A stretch of DNA of 10,467 bases from Burkholderia gladioli (lineage in GTDB: Bacteria; Pseudomonadota; Gammaproteobacteria; Burkholderiales; Burkholderiaceae). Positions within the stretch are counted from its first letter, which is position 1; every line of letters begins with the position of its first letter. The notes under the pieces were generated by a model, which was given only the letters and a program-made list of their open reading frames with translations, had not been told where the DNA came from and did not search any database. Below, one piece after another: positions 6,335 through 10,467 of the stretch. The position numbers and the translations under genes were made by a program. The stretch lies in assembly GCA_009914575.1 (NCBI GenBank), contig WNEB01000036.1, positions 1 to 10,467 of the forward strand. Direction: 5' to 3'.

Positions 6335-8241
6335 TCAATCCCCCGCCGCCACGCCGTCGCTGTGGATCGGCGCCGCCGATCCACAGCGACTGGCCGTCCA
6401 CCGTCACGCGCTGCAACCCCGCCAGATCCGAATTGAGTTCGGTCACGTCGACCGCGTGGCCGCGCCGCTTCAACCCGTCGATCAGCGCATCGGACACGCG
6501 CCCGGCTTCTACCTCGGTCGGCCCGTTGCGCGAGCCCACGTTCGGCAGCGCGATGGCCTGCTCTGCTGGACTGGATCGTCATGCCCCAATCGGCGATGCC
6601 GACCAGCGTTTTCTCGACGCTCGTCGCGTCCGCGCCGCCGAGCGCCAGCGCAACGCGCCGCGTGCCGCGCTCGAACACCAGTTCCAGTTCGGGCGCGAGC
6701 GAGGCGCGGGGGCGCTTGCCGCCGTCCAGACGGTTCGCGAGCGACCGGTCGTGTGATCGCGCGGCAGGCGCGAGAAGCCTGTCAGCGCGTCGTTGAGCAG
6801 GAAGCCGCGCACCATCAGCCGCGCGCCGAATGGATCGCCGAGGCTCGACGACATCGACACCACCGCGCCGTTGCGATCGACCACGCTCAGCTCGCTCGCG
6901 GCGGGCGGCGGCGAGAGCGCGTCGACGTCGTCGCCGAACGCAGTGGCCAGCGACGAGCCGGTCGGCACGCCCGCGGCGGCGTGGCCGAGGCTGGTATCGC
7001 CGAGCCGTTGCCGGCGCTGCGCCAGATAGGTGGGGGCGATCAGCCGCTGCCAGTCGCCGGCGGGCGCGGGCACGCGGTCGGGATCGCCGACGTAGCGTGC
7101 GCGATCGGCATAGGCCAGCCGACCGGCCTCGCCGAGCAGATGCGCGGCCTGCGGCGTCGGCTCGACGCCGAGCGTGGTCGGCACCGGCCGCTGCGCGCCG
7201 ATGCGCTGCCAGTCGGGCAGGCCGAAGGCCGAGCATCTGCGCGACGGCGAGGCCGCCCGACGACGGCGGCGGCATCCCGCATAACGTCCACTTGCGGTGT
7301 TGTAATCGCTGCAGGCAGAACGGCGCGCGCGGCACGGCGCGATAGCGCGCGAGATCCTGCACGCTCAGCAGGACGGGGTTGGTCGACTGGCTCCCCCTGT
7401 GGCGTCGATGTCGCGCGCGAGCGGCCCGCCGTAGAACGCGTTCGCGCCGCCCGCCGCGATCTGCCGCAACGCGGCGGCCAGCGCCGGATTGCGCAGCAGC
7501 GTGCCGTCCGACTTGGGCCGACCGTCCTTCTCGTAGAAATAGTCGCGTGCGGTCGGATCGTTGCGCAGCCACGGATCGCGCGCGATCTGCGCGGCCAGCC
7601 GCGGGCCGATCGCGAAGCCCTGCGTGGCGAGCCGGAGCGCCGGCTGGAACAGCCTCCGCTACAGCAGCTTGCCGTCGCGGTCGAGGAACAGGCGCTCGGT
7701 GGCGGCGGCGGGAGCCGTTTCGCTGCCGTCGTAGGCGTCGGTGGTCTTGTCGTCGGCGTAGAGCAGGAACGCACCGCCGCCGATGCCAGACGATTGCGGC
7801 TCGACCAGCGTCAGCACCAGTTCGGCGGCGATCGCGGCGTCCACGGCGCTGCCGCCGGCCTTGAGGATCTCGTCGCCGGCCTGCGCGGCGTACGGGTTCG
7901 CCGCGACGATCATCTCGCGCTGCGCCGACCAGCCCGGTTTGTCGTTCCAGCCGCTGGCCGCCTCGGCCGTGCGCACGCCGTAGGCGGGCGGAGCGGGGGC
8001 GGCATTCGCGGAGCTTGCGCTGGCGGTTTGCGCCGCTGCGCCGGACGCCGCGGAAGCGGACGCAGCCGTTCCGGCTGCCGGGCCGCCCGTACCGGTGCTC
8101 GAACACGCGGCCAGCGCCGCGAGCAGCGCGGCGGCGGCGCACGGCGCACGGCGCAACGCGATGGGCGAAACGGTCGAACGGTGCGCGCACGGCGGGCGAG
8201 CAACGGAGCGGAGACGGGCGCGGGCGAAGCCGGTCGGTCAT
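6335..8241 (-). pseudogene. ggt: Gamma-glutamyltransferase lipoprotein, heavily decayed
   Basis: Ggt cleaves and transfers the gamma-glutamyl group of glutathione and is normally made as a proenzyme that self-cleaves at a threonine. From the ATG at 8241 (GAGG ribosome binding site upstream) a lipoprotein signal follows, with lipobox LAAC in the frame starting near 8156. Recognisable blocks in order are AANPYAAQAGDEILKAGGSAVDAA, SSGIGGGAFLL, RRLFQPALRLATQGFAIGP, SGGLAVAQMLG, ELSVVDRNGAVVSMSSSLGDPFG, GGKRPRASLAPEL and VGSRNGPTEVEAGRV. Lesions include frame changes near 8160, 7390, 7228, 6745, 6565 and 6382, and TAG at 7659-7661. A block of about 35 residues is missing between GKLL and RRLFQPA. 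The nucleophile position reads PAASELS where relatives have a TSHLS-like motif. The original stop is probably TGA at 6335-6337. Certainly non-functional. Confidence 0.9.
6356..6390. repeat. 35-bp perfect palindrome inside the ggt remnant
   Basis: The 17-bp arms, 6356-6372 and 6374-6390, are exact reverse complements around a single central base, and the centre reads GGCGCCGCC. It lies in the last codons of ggt. The left arm overlaps the 3' side of the last frame change on the coding strand. It could fold as a strong hairpin in transcripts from either strand and sits between the convergent tauC and ggt ends, so it might act as a Rho-independent-like block, but it has no adjacent T tract. Confidence 0.85.
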
Positions 8242-8277
8242 CGTGTACCTCGGGGAGAGCTGCGGTGGCGAAAGGTG

Positions 8278-8295
8278 CGGCCCGTTCGCGGGCCG
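8278..8295. other. GC hairpin with TTCG loop in the ggt leader
   Basis: CGGCCCG and CGGGCCG form a perfect 7-bp stem around TTCG. It lies between the end of lysR and the start of ggt, just downstream of the putative ggt promoter. It could be a 5'-leader structure for ggt or part of a terminator for lysR. The minus-strand sequence after it has only three T in a row, so the terminator reading is weak. Confidence 0.45.
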
Positions 8296-8298
8296 GTT

Positions 8299-8328
8299 AT
8301 TGTCGCCGCGTGCGCGCCCGCCTGTCAT
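8299..8328 (-). promoter_or_regulatory. Putative sigma70-type promoter for ggt
   Basis: On the minus strand ATGACA at 8328-8323 (5 of 6 to the -35 consensus) is separated by 18 bp from GACAAT at 8304-8299 (4 of 6 to the -10 consensus). Transcription would start near 8292 and carry the hairpin at 8278-8295 in the leader, about 50 bases before the ggt ATG at 8241. Consensus matching only. Confidence 0.35.
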
Positions 8329-8373
8329 TCGTCGAATCCCTCGAATCGTGCGCGGACGGCGTGCCCCGGTGCC

Positions 8374-9286
8374 TCATTCCACCGCGCGCCCCGATTGCCG
8401 CGCCGCGTCGAGGATGAAAGCGATGAACGTCGAGGTCGCGCGCGTGTGGTGCCGGTTCGGCATGTAGAGCATCGCCATGCGCGTGCCGAAGATGCTGGAG
8501 CCGGTACGCGTCGAGCGTGGTCACCACGGCCCCGCGCCGCAGGTCGTCCTGGATCACGTAGTCGGGCACGATGCCCACGCCGAGCCCGGCCAGCACGGCC
8601 TGCCGCAGGAACAGGAAGTTCTCAGAGATCAGCGTGGGTGCGAGCAGCACCTCGTGACGCGCCGCACCGAGATAGGCCGCGATCCGCAACTGCCGGCCGA
8701 GCACGGTGGCGGTAATCAGCGGCGCATCGGCCAGCGCGTCGAGCGTGGCCGGCATGCCGTGCTCGGCCGCGAACCCGGGCGACGCGCAGGCGACGTAGCG
8801 CACCGCGCCCATGTCGCGCGCGACGAGGTTCTGCGGCGGCTCGGCCATCACGCGCACGGCGATGTCCACCTCGTCGCGCAGCAGATCCTCCACGCGGTTC
8901 TCGAACACCACGTCGAGCACGATGACGATGCCCGGATACTGCCGCTTGAACGCGATCAGCCAGTCGGACATCACGATCTGCCCGTAGCCGCTCGGCACCG
9001 ACAGCCGCACGCGCCCCTGCAGCGCCTGCCCGAGCGTGGCCACGGTTTCCTGCGCGGCCAGCAGCTCGTGCTGGATGCGCCGACCGTGCTCGACGAGCCG
9101 CAGCGCCACTTCGGTCGGCTCGATGCGTCGCGTGGTGCGCCGCACCAATTGCAGGCCGACCGATTTTTCGAGCTGATTGAGCCGGTAGCTGACGTTGGCG
9201 CGGCTCATCTTGAGCCGCCGCGCGGCGTTGCTCAGGTTGCCGGCGTCGAGGATCTCGACGAGCAGCGTCAGCGCGTTGATGCCCAT
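8374..9286 (-). pseudogene. LysR-type transcriptional regulator, frameshift near the 3' end
   Basis: The N-terminus MGINALTLLVEILDAGNLSNAARRL, followed by KMSRANVSYRLNQLEKSVG and LVRRTTRRIEPTE, is a standard LysR winged helix-turn-helix. It is followed by an effector domain with GRVRLSVPSGYGQIVMSDWL, VDIAVRVMAEPPQNLVARDMG and GLGVGIVPDYVIQDDL. The ATG at 9286 is chosen because it places MGINALTLL at the normal family start; a TTG at 9316 is possible. At about 8498-8505 the frame changes. Only after a +1 step does the expected end appear, SIFGTRMAMLYMPNRHHTRA and then FILDAARQSGRAVE with TGA at 8374-8376. As written, the protein reads on out of frame to 8297 with an unrelated Arg/His-rich tail. 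About 90% of the protein is intact, so partial function is conceivable. It is divergent from the hydratase gene and probably regulated it. Confidence 0.85.
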
Positions 9287-9311
9287 GGCGGCGTCCGGTT
9301 TCGAGGGGATT

Positions 9312-9357
9312 GTCAAAGAAACCTTGACAGCTTGTAAAGGGAACTGGGAATTGTCAA
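9312..9357. promoter_or_regulatory. Inverted TGTCAA/TTGACA boxes between lysR and the hydratase gene
   Basis: TGTCAA at 9312-9317 and TTGACA at 9324-9329 form a perfect 6-bp dyad with a 7-bp gap, and a third box, TGTCAA, lies at 9352-9357. The third box read on the minus strand is a consensus -35 (TTGACA) for lysR, with the weak candidate -10 TACAAG 15 bp further on. LysR regulators bind interrupted dyads in divergent promoter regions and often cover their own promoter, so this is a plausible operator. The first arm of the dyad is not a strict T-N11-A site. Confidence 0.45.
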
Positions 9358-9443
9358 TCCGGCTCGATCAATCGAGAATCGCAGCACGACTGCCGGGCCG
9401 TGCGTGCGGACGCCGGCCCGCAGGCCCCCCTCCAGGAGACGCG

Positions 9444-10084
9444 ATGACCGATGATTCGAATCCCGCCGCCGCCCAGGCCCTTCCCGCCGGCGTCGTCACG
9501 CTCGATCACCCGCCCCAACGCGCTGTCCGCCGAGGTGCGGCGCGGGCTGCTCGACGCCATCGAGGCGACCGCCGGCGCCGACGCCGTGGAGGCCGTGCTG
9601 CTGGTCGGCGCGGGCCGCAACTTCATCGCCGGCGCGGACATCCGCGAATTCGGCAAGCCGCCGCAGCCGCCCGCGCTGCCCGACGTGTGCCGCCGCATCG
9701 AGGACAGCGCCAAGCCGGTGATCGCCGCGCTGCACGGCGCGACGCTCGGCCTGCCCGAAGTGCTGCTCGGCCTGCTGTCCGGCGCGGGCGGCACGCAGCG
9801 CGCGCCGCGTCTGATCGGCGCGGCGCGCGCTCGATCTGATGCTGAGCGGGCGTCATGTCGATGCGACCGCCGCGCTCGAACTGGGCCTGGTCGACCGGCT
9901 CGCGACCAGCGACGACACACTGGCCGAAGGGCTGGCCTACGCGCAGGCCCTGCTCGCGAGCCGCGCGCCGGTGCGCCGCACGCGCGACGCCGGGGGCCTG
10001 GCCGATCGCGCCGCCGCGCAGGCCGCGATCGACGCGGCGCGCGCCGAGTTGGGCAAGCGTGCGCACGGGCTGTTCTCGCCGCGA
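9444..10084 (+). pseudogene. Enoyl-CoA hydratase-type gene (probably N-terminus of a FadB-like bifunctional enzyme), broken
   Basis: The ATG at 9444 has AGGAG at 9434-9438. The start frame gives [25 protein letters not shown] frame change at about 9501-9517 leads to [39 protein letters not shown] and [20 protein letters not shown], then [14 protein letters not shown] second change at about 9818-9832 leads to [23 protein letters not shown] and a final HGLFSP. These are crotonase-fold motifs. Between ALHG and LGLPEV about 20 residues that relatives have (the GGGLEVALAAHYR-type segment) are absent, removing one of the two catalytic glutamates. HGLFSP is where FadB-like enzymes run into a 3-hydroxyacyl-CoA dehydrogenase domain; here the IS3-family end begins and supplies the stop TGA at 10085. 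The role was probably acyl-CoA or aromatic-acid degradation. Non-functional. Confidence 0.82.
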
Positions 10085-10109
10085 TGATCTTGCCCCTGAT
10101 TTACGGACA
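10085..10109 (-). repeat. Terminal inverted repeat of an IS3-family element
   Basis: The sequence starts TGATCTTGCCCCTGATTTAC and ends GGACA, giving the TG...CA form of IS3-family ends. It lies 5 bp beyond the stop codon of an IS3-type OrfB tail on the minus strand. It marks the insertion boundary in the hydratase-type gene. The other end of the element is not in the window. Confidence 0.75.
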
Positions 10110-10114
10110 CCTAT

Positions 10115-10195
10115 CTAAGCGACATTGGCCAGCTCGTACTGCTTTGGGCTGAGGTAGCCCAGGGTCGAGTGCAGCCGGATCCGATTGTAGTCAAC
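10115..10195 (-). pseudogene. IS3-family transposase OrfB, last 26 residues only
   Basis: The minus strand reads [20 protein letters not shown] followed by ELANVA and TAG at 10117-10115. The [15 protein letters not shown] motif is the hallmark of the C-terminus of IS3-family rve integrases. Everything upstream has been replaced by the IS903-type element that begins at 10196, so the catalytic DDE core is absent from this fragment; it may survive beyond that element if the event was a simple insertion. Confidence 0.88.
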
Positions 10196-10467
10196 GGCGT
10201 TGTTGCATAAATCGAGTGTGAGGATGCAATAGCATCGACGGGCATAATTTCAGGCGATACGAACGGATTGCGGACGAGCGAGGTCCGCCATACGGTTGAT
10301 GACGTCGACGCGAACGGAGACCTCGGTCGCCTGCGAGTCTATGTGACGCGCCCAGAGACAGTTGCCGGTGAGGGTCTTGAACCGATACATCGCATTCTCG
10401 GCAAGCGATCGCCGGTGGTAGCCACTGTCTTGCTTCCATTCTCGACGACCGTCACGGGCAATTGCAT
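10196..10467 (-). mobile_element. IS903-group (IS5 family) insertion sequence, 3' part
   Basis: The element begins at 10196 with GGCGTTGTTGCATAAATC, close to the IS903 terminal repeat, and includes the 54-bp stretch between the transposase stop codon and that end. It continues past the right edge of the window. Its first 32 bases are identical to 418-449 on the other strand. Members of this group make 9-bp target duplications; the bases just left of it, GTAGTCAAC at 10187-10195, would be the duplicate to look for at the far end. Confidence 0.88.
10250..10467 (-). CDS. IS903-type transposase, C-terminal part (runs off the right edge)
   Basis: The minus strand is open from the window edge to TGA at 10252-10250 and gives 71 full codons plus the stop. 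It includes ARDGRREWKQDSGYHRRSLAE, then NAMYRFKTLTGNCLWARHID and a final MADLARPQSVRIA. IS903 transposase has YNRRSIAETAMYR at the same place and ends in ESVRIA, so the group is clear. The Glu of SLAENAMYR corresponds to the last residue of the catalytic DDE triad. The N-terminal DNA-binding part and the two Asp residues lie outside the window. Nothing here shows that it is broken. Confidence 0.9.
   Translation of the reverse strand, partial: AIARDGRREWKQDSGYHRRSLAENAMYRFKTLTGNCLWARHIDSQATEVSVRVDVINRMADLARPQSVRIA

Noticed and set aside
6271..8417. Two very long open frames on opposite strands (about 650-690 codons) across the ggt region
   Set aside because: Both are Arg/Ala/Pro-rich with no family motifs, typical of out-of-frame reading of GC-rich DNA. 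The recognisable Ggt blocks jump among the three minus frames instead.
450..10195. A complete composite transposon carrying lipBA and the tau genes
   Set aside because: The flanking 9-mers differ, both outer elements are incomplete in the window, and lipBA is core chromosome. It is kept only as a recombination possibility.

Overview
The window is GC-rich chromosomal DNA of a Burkholderia-type betaproteobacterium. The LipB and LipA proteins, the TauA-type receptor motifs and the mix of IS256, IS5/IS903, IS5/IS427 and IS3 elements all fit the B. gladioli/glumae/plantarii side of the genus. That placement comes from memory of the families; no search was run.

Layout, left to right. (1) Positions 1-449 and 450-936 are stacked insertion-sequence debris: the 5' end of an IS256-type transposase gene, a short end of an IS903-type element, and an IS5/IS427-type transposase gene cut at both ends. 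(2) Positions 934-1147 are a small element with 27-bp imperfect terminal inverted repeats and no transposase. It abuts a DUF2917-type gene that has lost its first codons. (3) lipB and lipA (1531-3262) are intact, overlap by 8 bp and end at a clear intrinsic terminator; they make and attach lipoate. (4) A tauABC-type sulfonate/taurine ABC transporter operon (3477-6274): tauB is open, tauA has a 1-nt insertion, and tauC has a 1-nt deletion plus an in-frame TGA. (5) On the minus strand lie a heavily decayed gamma-glutamyltransferase lipoprotein gene (6335-8241) and a LysR-type regulator with one frameshift near its 3' end (8374-9286). (6) Divergent from lysR is an enoyl-CoA hydratase-type gene (from 9444) with two frameshifts and an internal deletion. 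It is cut off at 10084/10085 by the end of an IS3-family element. (7) That IS3 fragment is itself cut at 10196 by an IS903-type element running out of the window.

The main theme is selective decay. Lipoate biosynthesis is intact, while uptake of organosulfur compounds, glutathione breakdown, a regulator and a beta-oxidation-type gene carry frameshifts, stops and deletions, and mobile elements pile up at both edges. This is what early genome reduction in a host-restricted or recently bottlenecked lineage looks like. Some 1-nt indels could be assembly errors, but the multi-codon deletions and lost catalytic residues in ggt and the hydratase cannot be explained that way. I see no CRISPR array, tRNA, rRNA or recognisable novel defence or biosynthetic system. 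The most unusual local signals are a 35-bp perfect palindrome sitting on a frameshift in ggt, an A7 slippery run in the IS427-type transposase, the small inverted-repeat element, and a 32-bp identical IS903-type end at each side of the window.
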